Notes: generated by a model from the sequence alone, not told the origin. Shown: positions 1 through 9,706, numbered from the stretch's first letter. The stretch: 13,474 nt of DNA from an uncultured Solimonas sp. (GCA_946478985.1 CAMLDZ010000082.1:1-13474), one strand, 5' to 3'. A program made the numbers and translations.

Positions 1-1853
1 TGCGCCTTCACCGCCTCCTGATACGAAGCGTAGACCAGCGTGTCGTCGTCAAACGGCTTCCAGTCCAGTGCGACCTTCGGCTTGAAGCCCTTGGTCGTGT
101 CGTGCAGCGGATAAGCCGCGTTGCCATTGGTATTGTCACGCGCGAAGTTCCAGTCGAACACTTTGGGCGCGATACCGGCGTCCATGGGACCGATACGAAC
201 GCTCGTGTTCGATTCCAGCACGCCACGACGCTCGTTCTGGTAACGGCCGCCCAAGGTCAGCGACAGCGTGTCGGTCAGCTTCGCCGTGGCCTGCAGAAAC
301 ACCGACCACGACTCGGTATTGACGAGGCCGATATTGGAAAGTCCGTAGGTGGGGAAGGCACCGTTGGAAACGCCTTGCAGAAGCTGCTGCAAGGCATCCG
401 AGATGCCGGTCTGCCCCAGTCCATCACCGCCACCGGTCAGCAACTGCACGATACCGAGGTTTTCCAGATTGCCGCCCAATGCCGCCGACAGCTTCGCCGG
501 ATCCAGACCGCCGACGGTGATTTCGACCGGATCGAAGCCCTGCTCATTGTTGAAATAGAACGCACCAGCGGTCAGCGTCAGCCAGTCCGCACCCGGCGTG
601 CCTTCGTTCGACAGGAACTGGATTTCAGCTTCCTGGATCTTCGCGTAGTGCTTGTGCACATTGAACGAAGCGCCCGTGAACTCGGTACCGTCGTAGTCGT
701 AGTTGTACGGGTTGCTGTGATCCTGGTAGCTCGTGATCAGCTTGGTGTCGAAGTACTCGGCGTTGTAGATACCGGTCAGCGAGGTCACGAAGCTCTGCAG
801 ATGGCCGTAGATCGGCAGGTCGGTATGGACACGATAGTTGCGCGAGTCCTCGGCCACCTGCGCGGCCGTGCGGCCGGTCAGCACCGACGTCGCACCCAGT
901 GCGGCGCCACCGAGCAGTTCGGTCGGACGCAGGTTCGCGGCGAGCGTCGACGTACCGTCACGCTTGGCGCCCTGAACCGTCAGGCGGATATCGGAGTTCT
1001 CGGACGGCAGCCAGCGCAGTTTGATACGCGCGCTGGCGATCTTGTTTGCTGGGATGTTGCCGCCAGCGATCGTCGAGTCGTCCGTCCAATACGTGGTGTC
1101 GTAATTGAAATAAGCGGACACATTGGCCGCCAGCGTGTCCGTCAGCGGAATGTTGGCGAACAGCGTGGTCTTGCTGGTATCGAAGCTGCCGTAGTACGTC
1201 GAGACGTTCAGCGTCCGCTTGGCGAAGTCCGGCTCCTTGACGATGACGTTGATCGCGCCGCCGTTGGCATTGCGGCCGAACAAGGTGCCCTGCGGGCCCT
1301 TCAGCACCTCGACGCGCTCGATGCCGCCCAGATCCTGGGCAACCGAGGGGGAGAACGGAAAGTAGACACCGTCGATGTAGGTCGCAACGCTGGGGTCAGA
1401 AGTCAGCCAGGCTTCCGAACCGATGCCGCGCATGTAGACACTGGTGAAGTCACCGGCCTGCGTGCCGTAGTCCAGCGCGGGCGTGATCTTCATCAGGTCG
1501 GCGGTACCAGACACACCACGCGCATCCAGTGCTTCAGGGCTGAAAGCCTGCACCGACAGCGGCACCGACATCAGCTTTTCTTCACGCTTCTGTGCGGTGA
1601 CGATGACCTCCTCGACCATGCGGCTACCGGCACGACGCTCTTCCGGCGCAGCGGTTTCTGCAGTCGCAGCTTCTGCGGCTGCCGGCGCCTCGGCCGGCGC
1701 AACTGCATCGCTTGCCGGGAGCGGTTCGGCGGCGAAATCGGCAGGCGCTGCCGCATCAGGCGCGGCCTGCTCCTGCGCATGCGCCGGAATACCGGATACC
1801 GCCAACAAACTGGTGCCACCAACCAGTGCAACAAACCCCAATGTTTTTTTCAT
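1..1853 (-). CDS. TonB-dependent outer-membrane receptor, N-terminal part (cut by window edge)
   Basis: This gene encodes an outer-membrane beta-barrel receptor that imports a ligand using TonB energy. The ligand cannot be told from sequence. The frame is open from an ATG at 1853 down to base 1 (617 codons), so the C-terminal barrel strands lie outside the window. Residues 1-26 are a signal peptide (MKKTLGFVALVGG..., cleavage after AHA). Residues 27-78 form an Ala/Pro/Glu-rich low-complexity linker. A TonB box follows (EEVIVTAQKREE, about 81-92). The plug domain spans about 94-210 and contains VYMRGIG, YIDGVYF and the family signature GPQGTLFGRNANGG (186-199). Barrel repeats such as LTLGGRYQNE come later. 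An AGGAG just upstream of 1853 supports the start. There is no N-terminal signalling (STN) domain, so surface-signalling regulation is unlikely. No neighbour identifies a substrate; siderophore, vitamin or carbohydrate/terpenoid uptake are all possible. Confidence 0.93.
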   Translation of the reverse strand, partial: MKKTLGFVALVGGTSLLAVSGIPAHAQEQAAPDAAAPADFAAEPLPASDAVAPAEAPAAAEAATAETAAPEERRAGSRMVEEVIVTAQKREEKLMSVPLSVQAFSPEALDARGVSGTADLMKITPALDYGTQAGDFTSVYMRGIGSEAWLTSDPSVATYIDGVYFPFSPSVAQDLGGIERVEVLKGPQGTLFGRNANGGAINVIVKEPDFAKRTLNVSTYYGSFDTSKTTLFANIPLTDTLAANVSAYFNYDTTYWTDDSTIAGGNIPANKIASARIKLRWLPSENSDIRLTVQGAKRDGTSTLAANLRPTELLGGAALGATSVLTGRTAAQVAEDSRNYRVHTDLPIYGHLQSFVTSLTGIYNAEYFDTKLITSYQDHSNPYNYDYDGTEFTGASFNVHKHYAKIQEAEIQFLSNEGTPGADWLTLTAGAFYFNNEQGFDPVEITVGGLDPAKLSAALGGNLENLGIVQLLTGGGDGLGQTGISDALQQLLQGVSNGAFPTYGLSNIGLVNTESWSVFLQATAKLTDTLSLTLGGRYQNERRGVLESNTSVRIGPMDAGIAPKVFDWNFARDNTNGNAAYPLHDTTKGFKPKVALDWKPFDDDTLVYASYQEAVKA

Positions 1854-2024
1854 GCTCCTCACTCCGTGAAAACACCGACGCGATCCGCTCCAAGCCGAAC
1901 CGCTCCTGACGCCAACAGCCTCCGTTACCAACGCTTTGCCACTTGCGGCCTTGTCGGCTCTTTTTCGTCCTTCCCGTCGCTACTACCTACCGCGAACAAC
2001 TACCGGCGCAGAATCGACATCGCT

Positions 2025-2036
2025 TCCGAATTCGGA
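2025..2036. promoter_or_regulatory. 12-base palindrome, possible operator upstream of the receptor
   Basis: TCCGAATTCGGA is a perfect inverted repeat about 170 bases upstream of the receptor start. It is flanked by a second, wider repeat (CGCTT at 2021-2025 and AAGCG at 2040-2044). The position suits a repressor or activator site for the receptor, but it matches no named operator I know. Confidence 0.25.
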
Positions 2037-2651
2037 GCAAAGCGTCCCCCGCTCCCAATCAAGGCAGATCGGAAGAAAACCGAATAGCTGTAAAATTTTT
2101 GGATTTCCGGATTGCGGCTGCGGCAAGCCACTCAGGGTCGCCGCAGGCTCACGCGAGGCTCGACGACGCGAGTTTCGCGGTGGCGCCGCCTCCGGAGAAT
2201 CCGGCGCCTAGGCGCGGTCCAAAGCGAGCGCCTTCGCGCTTCTGTTCGGCCGCACCCTAACCGTGACGCGCGCACAGACGCACGACACAGAAGATTTGCC
2301 TTCCTTGGGCATCGCTCTCCTCCTTCATACCAGCACCGCAGAATCGATTTAATGAGCAAGGCGTCGTGTGCCGGATCTGAGCCGGACATCCAAGACAGAC
2401 CGTTGCGATTCTTCAGGTCCGTCACCGAGCGAATCCCTGCCTAGGGAAACTGCGCCGGAGCGGAAGCCTTGTTTGTTATGGAACCACTGAACATTCAATA
2501 GTGTCGTGTGGAAACTATCCCATGAACGACATCGTGTCAACGATTCGTTTTATGCCGGCCGCACTCACGGCGCTGCTGCCGGGAACGCGCCTGCGCCCGC
2601 AAGCAGCGGCCGCCTGCATACGGCGCGCTCCGCACAGCGGGGCAAGCTCTG

Positions 2652-2657
2652 TATAGA
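2652..2657 (+). promoter_or_regulatory. Possible -10 box for the MarR-like gene
   Basis: TATAGA (within GTATAGAATC) lies about 95 bases before the preferred start of the regulator gene and would give a leader of roughly 88 bases. The -35 position (around 2629-2634, TCCGCA) matches the consensus poorly, so the promoter is tentative or needs an activator. Confidence 0.35.
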
Positions 2658-2751
2658 ATCGGCCACTTAGCCCTTTGCCTCGGGCTCCCTCATCTCAAAG
2701 ACATACGGCATGCCGCCATCAGCGCGCCTGCCCGGAAAGATCACGACAACA

Positions 2752-3312
2752 ATGGTCGCCAAGCGGATTCCCAAGAAGATCGAAGCAGGCCGAGCGGCGT
2801 TCTACGGCGAGTTCCTGGACTTCTTCTACCAAGTCCATTACCGGCTCGGCATGAGCCTGGAAGCCGCGATGTGCGCGGGCATCGTCTCGCGTACGCAGGC
2901 GGCGGTGCTGTGGCTGGTGGCCTCGGAGATCGGCGAAGGCGGGCATATCCGTCGCAAGGACATCGAACGTCGCCTTGGCGACTGGTTCGAAACCACCAAT
3001 TCGAATGTCTCGAAGCTATTGCGCGATCTGGCCAAGCCGCCGCGCAGCTTCATCATCCAGACCGAAAGTCCGGAGTCCGGCCGCGAGAAGATCATCACGC
3101 TGACGCCCGCCGGCATGTCGTTCGTGCGCGACATGAAGCGTCGCGGCTTCGAATACTTTCAGGAGGCGCTGGCACACATGGACATGAGCCAGATGGAGGA
3201 AGGCGCCCACTTCTTCGAGTCGCTATTCAGCCGGCAGCCGCCACCGCGCTCATCGGACCGGCATGTGCCGATGCGCCGCAGCGGCGGCGGAACGCGCAAG
3301 CGGCTGTCGTAA
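2752..3312 (+). CDS. MarR-like winged-helix transcriptional regulator
   Basis: This is a predicted cytoplasmic DNA-binding regulator of 186 residues. The core (about residues 44-125) reads like a MarR winged helix: TQAAVLWLVASEI, then IRRKDIERRLGDWFETTNS and SNVSKLLRDL as the recognition helix, then a wing with FIIQTESPESGREKIITLTP. N- and C-terminal helices would form the dimer interface. The tail (from about 162) is Pro/Arg/Ser-rich and probably disordered. Two starts are possible: 2710 (200 residues, no ribosome site) and 2752 (a weak GGAAAG 12 bases upstream). I prefer 2752 because the extra residues look non-homologous. It is divergent from the TonB receptor across the long gap and could regulate it or itself, but nothing proves a target. 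The ligand is unknown. Confidence 0.75.
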   Translation: MVAKRIPKKIEAGRAAFYGEFLDFFYQVHYRLGMSLEAAMCAGIVSRTQAAVLWLVASEIGEGGHIRRKDIERRLGDWFETTNSNVSKLLRDLAKPPRSFIIQTESPESGREKIITLTPAGMSFVRDMKRRGFEYFQEALAHMDMSQMEEGAHFFESLFSRQPPPRSSDRHVPMRRSGGGTRKRLS

Positions 3313-3337
3313 CGATCGCCGGCAGCCGGCGGCCGGG

Positions 3338-3366
3338 GCGCTTCAGACGCACCGGTCTGGCAGCGC
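3338..3366. terminator. Imperfect hairpin between convergent genes
   Basis: GCGCT (3338-3342) plus CAGAC (3344-3348) pair with GTCTG (3355-3359) plus AGCGC (3362-3366), with a 6-base loop and small bulges. It lies between the stop of the MarR-like gene and the stop of hldE and could end transcription from both sides. There is no T-tract, so this is a weak call. Confidence 0.4.
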
Positions 3367-3410
3367 GCCCATCGCCCCATAACGCCCGCGCATCAATATT
3401 CGCTGCGCTT

Positions 3411-4835
3411 CTAGCGCCGCGCCTTGTCGATCAGCCGCGTGGTCGAGTAGCCGTCGTGGAACGGCAGCACCCGAACCTCGCCGCCGTTGGTCGTCACGGC
3501 GTCGAAACCGGCGATCTGCTCGGGCCGATAGTCGCCCCCCTTGACCAGCAGCTGCGGCAGCACGCGGCCGATCAGTCGCGCCGGGGTGTCCTCGCCGAAT
3601 GGCACGACGTAATCCACGCAGCGCAGCGCCGCGAGCAGGTCCATGCGGTCAGTGACGGCGTTCAGCGGCCGCGTCGGGCCCTTGAGGCGTCGTACCGAGT
3701 CATCGTCGTTGACGGCAACGATCAGCAGGTCGCCTAGCTGCCGCGCCGCCTGCAGATAACGGGCGTGGCCCACATGCAGCACGTCGAAAACGCCATTGGT
3801 CATGACGATGCGACGACCGGCGCTTCGCGCCGCGGCAACCGCGCGCAACAGCGCCGCTTCGTCGACAACCCCGCCGGGCACCGCGGCGCCGAGGGCCTGT
3901 TGCAGTTCGGCAACGCTGACCGTCGCGGTACCCAGCTTGGTGACGACGATGCCGGCCGCGGCGTTGGCCAGCCGAGCCGCGCTGGCCAGCGACTGGCCGG
4001 CCGCCAGCGCTGCCGCCAGCGTGGCCACCACCGTATCGCCGGCGCCGGTGACGTCGAACACCTCACGCGCGGTGGCCGGCAGGTGCAAGGCCGGGCGGCC
4101 CGGCTCTATCAGGCTCATGCCATGCTCGCTGCGCGTCACCAGCAGCGCGTCCAGCGCCAGCTCCGCGCGCAGCGCCTCGGCCTTGGCGACCAGCTCGGCC
4201 TGGTCGCGGCAGGGGCCGACCACGGCTTCGAACTCAGCGGTATTGGGCGTCAGCAGCGTTGCACCGCGGTAGCGCTGCCAGTTCGTGCCTTTGGGATCGA
4301 CCAGCACTGGCCGCCCGGCCTCGCGGGCGGCGGCGATCAGCGCCGGCGCATCGCCCAGCGTACCCTTGCCGTAATCGGACAGGATCACCACGTCGCAGTC
4401 GGCCAGCAGCGCCGCAAAACGCGCCTGCAGCGCGGCGCGATCGAAGCTGCCGGTCTCGTCCAGCGACTCCTCGAAATCGAGGCGGATCAGCTGCTGGTTG
4501 CGCGACAGCACGCGCAGCTTGGCGATGGTTGGAGCCGTGTGGGTCTGCACGAAATTCGGCTCGACACCGCGCGCCTGCGCCGCGGCACGCAGCTGCCGCG
4601 CCGCTTCGTCATCACCGACCACACCCAGCAGGCTGGTGCGCGCACCGAGACTGGCGACATTGAGCGCGACGTTGGCAGCGCCGCCGGGACGCGTCTCGTC
4701 GCTGCGGATGCGCACCACGGGTACCGGCGCTTCCGGAGAGATTCGCGAGGTCGGACCGATCCAGTAGCGATCCAGCATCACATCGCCGGCGACCAGCACG
4801 CGGCCCTGCGCAAAGTCCGGAACCTGCAGCGTCAT
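3411..4835 (-). CDS. hldE: Bifunctional heptose 7-phosphate kinase / heptose 1-phosphate adenylyltransferase HldE
   Basis: This cytoplasmic enzyme carries out two steps of ADP-heptose synthesis for the lipopolysaccharide inner core. It phosphorylates D-beta-heptose 7-phosphate at O1, then (after GmhB removes the 7-phosphate) transfers AMP. The 474 residues match the usual size (about 477 in E. coli). The N-terminal half is a PfkB/ribokinase fold, with GDVMLDRYW (17-25), the [11 protein letters not shown] substrate loop and GAGD (264-267, catalytic Asp267). The C-terminal half is a nucleotidyltransferase with [16 protein letters not shown], including the HxGH motif at 354-357. The ATG at 4835 is chosen because GAGGG sits 8 bases upstream and because an upstream ATG at 4883 would overlap ilvE and add non-homologous residues. 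It lies 13 bases after the ilvE stop, so the two are very likely one operon. Confidence 0.96.
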   Translation of the reverse strand: MTLQVPDFAQGRVLVAGDVMLDRYWIGPTSRISPEAPVPVVRIRSDETRPGGAANVALNVASLGARTSLLGVVGDDEAARQLRAAAQARGVEPNFVQTHTAPTIAKLRVLSRNQQLIRLDFEESLDETGSFDRAALQARFAALLADCDVVILSDYGKGTLGDAPALIAAAREAGRPVLVDPKGTNWQRYRGATLLTPNTAEFEAVVGPCRDQAELVAKAEALRAELALDALLVTRSEHGMSLIEPGRPALHLPATAREVFDVTGAGDTVVATLAAALAAGQSLASAARLANAAAGIVVTKLGTATVSVAELQQALGAAVPGGVVDEAALLRAVAAARSAGRRIVMTNGVFDVLHVGHARYLQAARQLGDLLIVAVNDDDSVRRLKGPTRPLNAVTDRMDLLAALRCVDYVVPFGEDTPARLIGRVLPQLLVKGGDYRPEQIAGFDAVTTNGGEVRVLPFHDGYSTTRLIDKARR

Positions 4836-4848
4836 CGGCGCGATGCCC

Positions 4849-5772
4849 TCAGATATGGGACAGCCACTCGGGATAGCGCTCACCCTGGCCGGTGACCAGC
4901 TCCAGATAGGCGGCCTGCAGCTTGGCGGTGATCGGACCGCGGCGGCCTTCGCCGACCGGGCGATTGTCGACCTCGCGGATCGGCGTGACTTCGGCGGCGG
5001 TGCCGGTGAAGAAGGCCTCGTCGCAGATGTACAGCTCGTCGCGGGTGATGCGGCGCTCGACGACCTTGTAACCGTGGTCCTGCGCCAGCTGCATCACGGT
5101 GCGGCGGGTGATCCCGTCGAGCGCGCTGGTGACGTCCGGCGTACTGATCACGCCGTCGGTGATGACGAAGATGTTCTCGGCGCTGCCCTCGGCGACGAAG
5201 CCGTCGGAGTCGAGCATCAGCGCCTCGTCGTAGCCGTCGCGAAGCACTTCGGCGAGCGCCATGCTGGAGTTCAGGTAGTTGGCGTTGGCCTTGGCCCGGC
5301 ACAGCGAGGCATTGACGTACTGGCGTTGGAACGAACTGGTCTTGATGCGGATGCCGCGCTCCATGTTGTCGGCGCCCAGATACGCACCCCAGGTCCAGGC
5401 GGCGACGATCACGTGCGTCTGCAGTCCGGTGGCGCGCAGACCCATGCCTTCCGAACCGTAGAACACCATCGGCCGCAGGTACGCTTCCGACAGCTTGTTG
5501 GCGCGCAGCACTTCCTTCTGCGCGAGGTTGAGCTGGTCCTGGCTCCACGGCATCTTCATGCCAAGGATCTTGGCCGAATTGAACAGGCGCTTGGTGTGCT
5601 CTTCAAGGCGAAAGATGGCGGTGCCCTTGGGCGTCTTGTACGCGCGCACGCCTTCGAAGCAGCCGACGCCGTAATGCAGCGTGTAGGTCAGCACATGCGT
5701 CTGGCAGTCGCGCCAGGGACGCATTTCGCCGTCATACCAGATATAGCCGTCACGGTCGGCAAATGAAGTCAT
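4849..5772 (-). CDS. ilvE: Branched-chain amino acid aminotransferase IlvE
   Basis: This PLP-dependent fold-type IV transaminase catalyses the last step of leucine, isoleucine and valine synthesis (and the first step of breakdown), using glutamate and the branched 2-oxo acids. It has 307 residues, against 309 in E. coli. Visible marks are WYDGEMRPW near the N-terminus, [21 protein letters not shown] (25-45), the PLP lysine K161 in [12 protein letters not shown], and the family signature [14 protein letters not shown] (191-204). The start at 5772 gives [15 protein letters not shown]; the longer frame up to 5913 adds Arg-rich sequence and was rejected. An AGGCGG lies 7 bases upstream. It leads the ilvE-hldE operon. 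In Pseudomonas, as I remember, ilvE also sits next to core lipopolysaccharide genes, so this neighbourhood is conserved in outline. Confidence 0.96.
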   Translation of the reverse strand: MTSFADRDGYIWYDGEMRPWRDCQTHVLTYTLHYGVGCFEGVRAYKTPKGTAIFRLEEHTKRLFNSAKILGMKMPWSQDQLNLAQKEVLRANKLSEAYLRPMVFYGSEGMGLRATGLQTHVIVAAWTWGAYLGADNMERGIRIKTSSFQRQYVNASLCRAKANANYLNSSMALAEVLRDGYDEALMLDSDGFVAEGSAENIFVITDGVISTPDVTSALDGITRRTVMQLAQDHGYKVVERRITRDELYICDEAFFTGTAAEVTPIREVDNRPVGEGRRGPITAKLQAAYLELVTGQGERYPEWLSHI

Positions 5773-5863
5773 CTTGAGTCCGCCTATCCTGCTCCGGCGT
5801 CGTAACCGGAGCGCTTGGGTGAGAGTGCTGCGCGACAAGGCCGCGCCATTTCCTGAGGCGGCG

Positions 5864-5869
5864 ATTATA
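5864..5869 (-). promoter_or_regulatory. Likely -10 box of the ilvE-hldE operon
   Basis: On the minus strand this is a perfect TATAAT, about 92 bases upstream of the ilvE ATG. The -35 region (minus-strand GTTTGC around 5891-5886, 16-base spacing) is weak. The same bases read TATAGG on the plus strand (5866-5871), so the divergent glycosyltransferase gene may use an overlapping -10. Confidence 0.5.
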
Positions 5870-5921
5870 GGCAATCGCATGCCGCGCAAACGTCTTGCGC
5901 CCCTGCCGCGCACACCGCAGC

Positions 5922-6989
5922 ATGCGCGCCATGTCGTCCAGCCCCTCCGCCATCGGCTTCACCGCCGCCACGCCAGACTCGCCGCGCATCCTGATCGTGC
6001 GCACCTCGGCGCTCGGCGACATCGTCTTCGCCAGCAGCCTGCTCGACGCCCTGCGGCGGCGCTGGCCGCGCGCGCATATCGCCTGGCTGGCGCAGTCCGG
6101 CTTCGCCGGCATCCTCGATGGCGATCCGCGTCTGGACGAGCGCATCAGCATCGGCGCCGACGTACTGCGCTCGCCGCCGCAGCTGTGGAAGCTGCGGCGC
6201 GCGCTGCGCGCCCGCCGCTTCGACCTGGTCTGCGAGATCCAGGGCCTGTTCAAGTCACGGCTGCTGGCCTGGCTGGCCGGCGGCTACCGCGTCGGCTTCG
6301 CCTCGAAGGAGCCGGGTGCGCGGCTGATGCACCGCCTGCTGCCCAAGGGCGGCGACATTCGCGACATCAGTTCCGAGTACCGCCATTTCGCCGAGCAGCT
6401 GACCGGTGACATCGCCGCGCCGCCGCGGTTGCCGGTGGACGCGGGCCTGCAGGCGCGCGTCGCCGCCAGCCGCCAGCAACGGCAGCTGACGGCGGGATTC
6501 ATCGCGTTGTGCCCGTTCACGACGCGACCGCAGAAGCACTGGATCGAACCGTACTGGCCGCAGCTGATCGAGCAGCTTGCGGCGATGGGGCGCGGACCCT
6601 GCGTGATTTTCGGCGGTCCCGGCGATCGCGAGGCGGCGGCGCGGATCGCCGCGGCCACCCAGGCCCCGCTGCTCAATCTGGCCGGCGAGACCCGGCTCGG
6701 CGAACTGCCGGCCTGGCTGGCGCAGGCGGCACTGGTGATCGGCGTCGACACCGGCCTCACCCACATCGGCATCGCCGTCGGCACGCCGACGCTGGCATTG
6801 TTCGGCTCCACCTGCCCGTACACGCGGCTCGGCAGCGACGACGAGGCGCGGCTGCGCGTCCTCTACGATGCCCTGCCCTGCGCGCCCTGCCGCCGCCACC
6901 CGAGCTGCGACGGCCGCTTCGACTGCCTGCGCGGCATCACGCCGGCGCGGGTGGCCGCGGCCGCGGCGGAACTGCTGCGGCCGCGCTGA
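5922..6989 (+). CDS. Glycosyltransferase family 9 protein, heptosyltransferase-like (lipopolysaccharide core)
   Basis: This is a probable cytoplasmic, membrane-associated GT-B enzyme that transfers heptose from ADP-heptose onto the lipopolysaccharide inner core. It has 355 residues, the usual size. The N-terminal Rossmann domain opens with ILIVRTSALGDIV (TSALGD at 28-33), the GT9 acceptor-side signature. The C-terminal domain has CPFTTRPQKHW, VIFGGPGD and the nucleotide-sugar motif DTGLTHIGIAVGTPTLALFG (276-295), followed by a Cys-rich end (CAPC...SC...DC) typical of the family. I cannot assign it to WaaC, WaaF or WaaQ. ATGs at 5922 and 5931 are about equally likely; neither has a clear ribosome site, and a TTG at 5895 is less likely. 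It diverges from ilvE-hldE, and HldE supplies its presumed donor. Confidence 0.85.
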   Translation: MRAMSSSPSAIGFTAATPDSPRILIVRTSALGDIVFASSLLDALRRRWPRAHIAWLAQSGFAGILDGDPRLDERISIGADVLRSPPQLWKLRRALRARRFDLVCEIQGLFKSRLLAWLAGGYRVGFASKEPGARLMHRLLPKGGDIRDISSEYRHFAEQLTGDIAAPPRLPVDAGLQARVAASRQQRQLTAGFIALCPFTTRPQKHWIEPYWPQLIEQLAAMGRGPCVIFGGPGDREAAARIAAATQAPLLNLAGETRLGELPAWLAQAALVIGVDTGLTHIGIAVGTPTLALFGSTCPYTRLGSDDEARLRVLYDALPCAPCRRHPSCDGRFDCLRGITPARVAAAAAELLRPR

Positions 6990-6997
6990 GCGGCCGC
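6977..6997. terminator. GC hairpin shared by convergent gene ends
   Basis: Two copies of GCGGCCGC (6977-6984 and 6990-6997) are spaced by 5 bases and form an 8-bp stem. The stop codon of the family 9 glycosyltransferase (6987-6989) lies in the loop, and the dbpA stop is 9 bases beyond. With only 16 bases between the genes, this is the only candidate terminator. It has no T-tract. Confidence 0.4.
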
Positions 6998-7005
6998 GGG
7001 CGACC

Positions 7006-8388
<1,383 letters not shown>

Positions 8389-8566
8389 GCGCGCACCTCA
8401 TGGTCAGGGGGACCGCTCCGAGGCTGGCGCGGGACGCGGATTGTGCGGTCAGGCGGCAAATTCTGCATGCGGCGGAGGGGTTTCCGGCCATCGCCACGGA
8501 CCGCATCATGCTGCAAGTCACGGCGATTCCATCTACCCTGCCCGCCCCTTCACCCATTGACAGATC

Positions 8567-8728
8567 ATGGCCAAGCCCAATTACGGTTTCGAAAAACGCC
8601 AGCGCGAACTCAAAAAAGCCAAGGAGCAGGAAGAAAAGCGGCTCAAGAAGCTGGCGGGCCGCCAGCCTGCGAGGGCCGACGAGTCCTCCGAACCCGGCGA
8701 CGACACCACGACCCCACCGGCCAAGTGA
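8567..8728 (+). CDS. Small Lys/Arg-rich conserved protein, function unknown
   Basis: This is a 53-residue protein beginning MAKPNYGFEKRQRELKKAKE. Residues 9-33 are almost all Lys, Arg, Glu and Gln and would form one charged helix. The last 18 residues are acidic and Thr/Pro-rich (SSEPGDDTTTPPAK). Short proteins starting MAKPNYxFxKRQ are, as I recall, widespread in proteobacterial genomes without a known role. There is no clear ribosome site before the ATG, although start and frame fit that recalled family. It lies 24 bases before the RIO kinase gene and probably shares its transcript. The basic helix and its place beside dbpA and a RIO kinase hint at RNA or ribosome binding; that is inference only. 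Confidence 0.8.
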   Translation: MAKPNYGFEKRQRELKKAKEQEEKRLKKLAGRQPARADESSEPGDDTTTPPAK

Positions 8729-8752
8729 GCCGGCATTGAAGCCGGGCCTGCC

Positions 8753-9613
8753 ATGAAGACGCCCAAGGGCCTGCTGCCCCTGCTGGAAGAAGGCTTCATC
8801 GACGCCGTCGTGCGCCCGCTCAAGAGCGGCAAGGAGGCCTCGGTCTACCTGGTCGACTGCGGCGGGCAGCTTCGCTGCGCGAAGGTCTACAAGGACGCCG
8901 AGCATCGCGGCTTCCACAAGCTCGCCGCGTATCAGGAAGGCCGCAAGGCCCGCGGCAGCCGCGACGCGCGGGCGCTGGGCAAGCACAGCCGCCGCGGCCG
9001 CCGCGTGCAGGAGGAGGAGTGGAAGAACGCGGAAGTCGACGCGCTCTACCGCCTCGCCGCTGCCGGTGTGCGTGTGCCGCAGCCGCACGGCGTCTATTCC
9101 GGCGTGCTGCTGATGGAACTGCTCTGCGACGTCGATGGCCATCCGGCACCGCGACTCAACGAAGTCGCGCTTGAACACCAGCAGGCCCTCGACTGGCATG
9201 CCTTCATGATCCGCCAGATCGTGCTGATGCTGTGCGCCGGCCTGATCCACGGCGACCTCTCCGAATACAACGTGCTGGTCGACGCCAACGGCCCCGTGGT
9301 GATCGATCTGCCGCAGGCCGTCGATGCATCGAGCAACAACCATGCATTCCGCATGCTCGAACGGGACATCAACAACATGCGCGACAGCTTCGCGCGCGCC
9401 GCGCCGGAGTTGCTGCAGACCCAGTACGCCAAGGAGATCTGGGCGCTTTACCAGAGCAGCGAACTGCGCCCGGACAGCGTGCTGAGCGGCAGCTTCGTCG
9501 ACGACGGCGCCGCGGCCGACATCGATGCCGTTCTGGATCAGATCGACGAGGCACGGCGGGAAGCCGACGCGCGCGAGCGCGGCCGGCGCGCAGCCGAACA
9601 GCAGGACGATTGA
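8753..9613 (+). CDS. RIO1-type serine protein kinase/ATPase
   Basis: This is an atypical protein kinase of the RIO family. In archaea and eukaryotes these act in maturation of the small ribosomal subunit; the bacterial role is not established. The 286 residues show a glycine-loop equivalent GKEASVYLV (26-34), the ATP-binding lysine in CAKVYK (K44), a basic RIO-type insert (about 60-85, rich in Arg/Lys), the catalytic loop HGDLSEYN (166-173, D168 and N173) and the metal-binding VIDLPQAVD (183-191, D185). The tail from about 240 is acidic and then charged-helical (DAVLDQIDEARREADARERG). The ATG at 8753 has no strong ribosome site but gives the family N-terminus directly. It follows the small basic protein by 24 bases. 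All key residues are present, so it should be active. Confidence 0.93.
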   Translation: MKTPKGLLPLLEEGFIDAVVRPLKSGKEASVYLVDCGGQLRCAKVYKDAEHRGFHKLAAYQEGRKARGSRDARALGKHSRRGRRVQEEEWKNAEVDALYRLAAAGVRVPQPHGVYSGVLLMELLCDVDGHPAPRLNEVALEHQQALDWHAFMIRQIVLMLCAGLIHGDLSEYNVLVDANGPVVIDLPQAVDASSNNHAFRMLERDINNMRDSFARAAPELLQTQYAKEIWALYQSSELRPDSVLSGSFVDDGAAADIDAVLDQIDEARREADARERGRRAAEQQDD

Positions 9614-9619
9614 GCGCGG

Positions 9620-9661
9620 GCGCGCGAGCCGGATCGGAACAGGACTACAGGCTCGGCGCGC
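9620..9661. repeat. Inverted repeat after the RIO kinase gene
   Basis: GCGCGCGAGCC (9620-9630) pairs with GGCTC(G)GCGCGC (9650-9661), with one bulged G and a 19-base loop. It starts 6 bases after the RIO kinase stop. It may help terminate or stabilise that transcript, together with the hairpin at 9671-9694. Confidence 0.35.
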
Positions 9662-9670
9662 GCTGATTCA

Positions 9671-9694
9671 GGGCCGGTTCGCGGCGCCGGTTTT
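9671..9694 (+). terminator. Probable terminator of the RIO kinase transcript
   Basis: GGGCCG (9671-9676) pairs with CGGC and CC (9682-9688) around a GTTCG loop with one bulged G. GG and a run of four T follow (9691-9694). The stem is short but this is the only hairpin with a T-run in this gap. Confidence 0.45.
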
Positions 9695-9706
9695 AAGGTG
9701 ACAGTA

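Larger units (their letters stand above)
1854..2709. other. Long intergenic region, no convincing gene
   Basis: About 850 bases separate the receptor start from the regulator. Short open frames exist on both strands (for example 2112-2444 plus and 2132-2425 minus), but they are Arg-rich, lack ribosome binding sites and look like GC-driven noise. The region does hold a 12-base perfect palindrome TCCGAATTCGGA (2025-2036) and another, GCGCCTAGGCGC (2204-2215). A more AT-rich patch at 2465-2560 contains the inverted repeats TGAACATTCA (2488-2497) and TGTCGT/ACGACA (2502-2507 and 2526-2531). On the minus strand there is a TTGACA at 2540-2535 with TAGTTT 17 bases downstream. It probably carries the control region of the receptor and the regulator. 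I could not fix the receptor promoter. Confidence 0.5.

Noticed and set aside
102..2087. 661-codon open frame on the plus strand
   Set aside because: It is antisense to the TonB receptor and has Arg/Gln/Val-rich composition typical of a GC-driven shadow frame; the receptor on the other strand has clear motifs.
2112..2444. 110-codon open frame in the long gap, plus strand
   Set aside because: Arg-rich, no ribosome site, and competing frames on the other strand look equally random.
4836..4883. Longer hldE start
   Set aside because: It would overlap the ilvE end; the ATG at 4835 has a good ribosome site and the normal protein length.
3765..4895. 376-codon open frame on the plus strand
   Set aside because: Antisense to hldE, rich in Arg/Gln/His, no recognisable domain.
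5773..5913. Longer ilvE start
   Set aside because: It adds 47 Arg-rich residues absent from IlvE proteins and runs across the predicted promoter.
8557..8562. TTGACA just before the 53-residue gene
   Set aside because: It is only four bases before the ATG, too late to be a promoter for this gene, and no -10 follows that would serve the RIO kinase gene convincingly.
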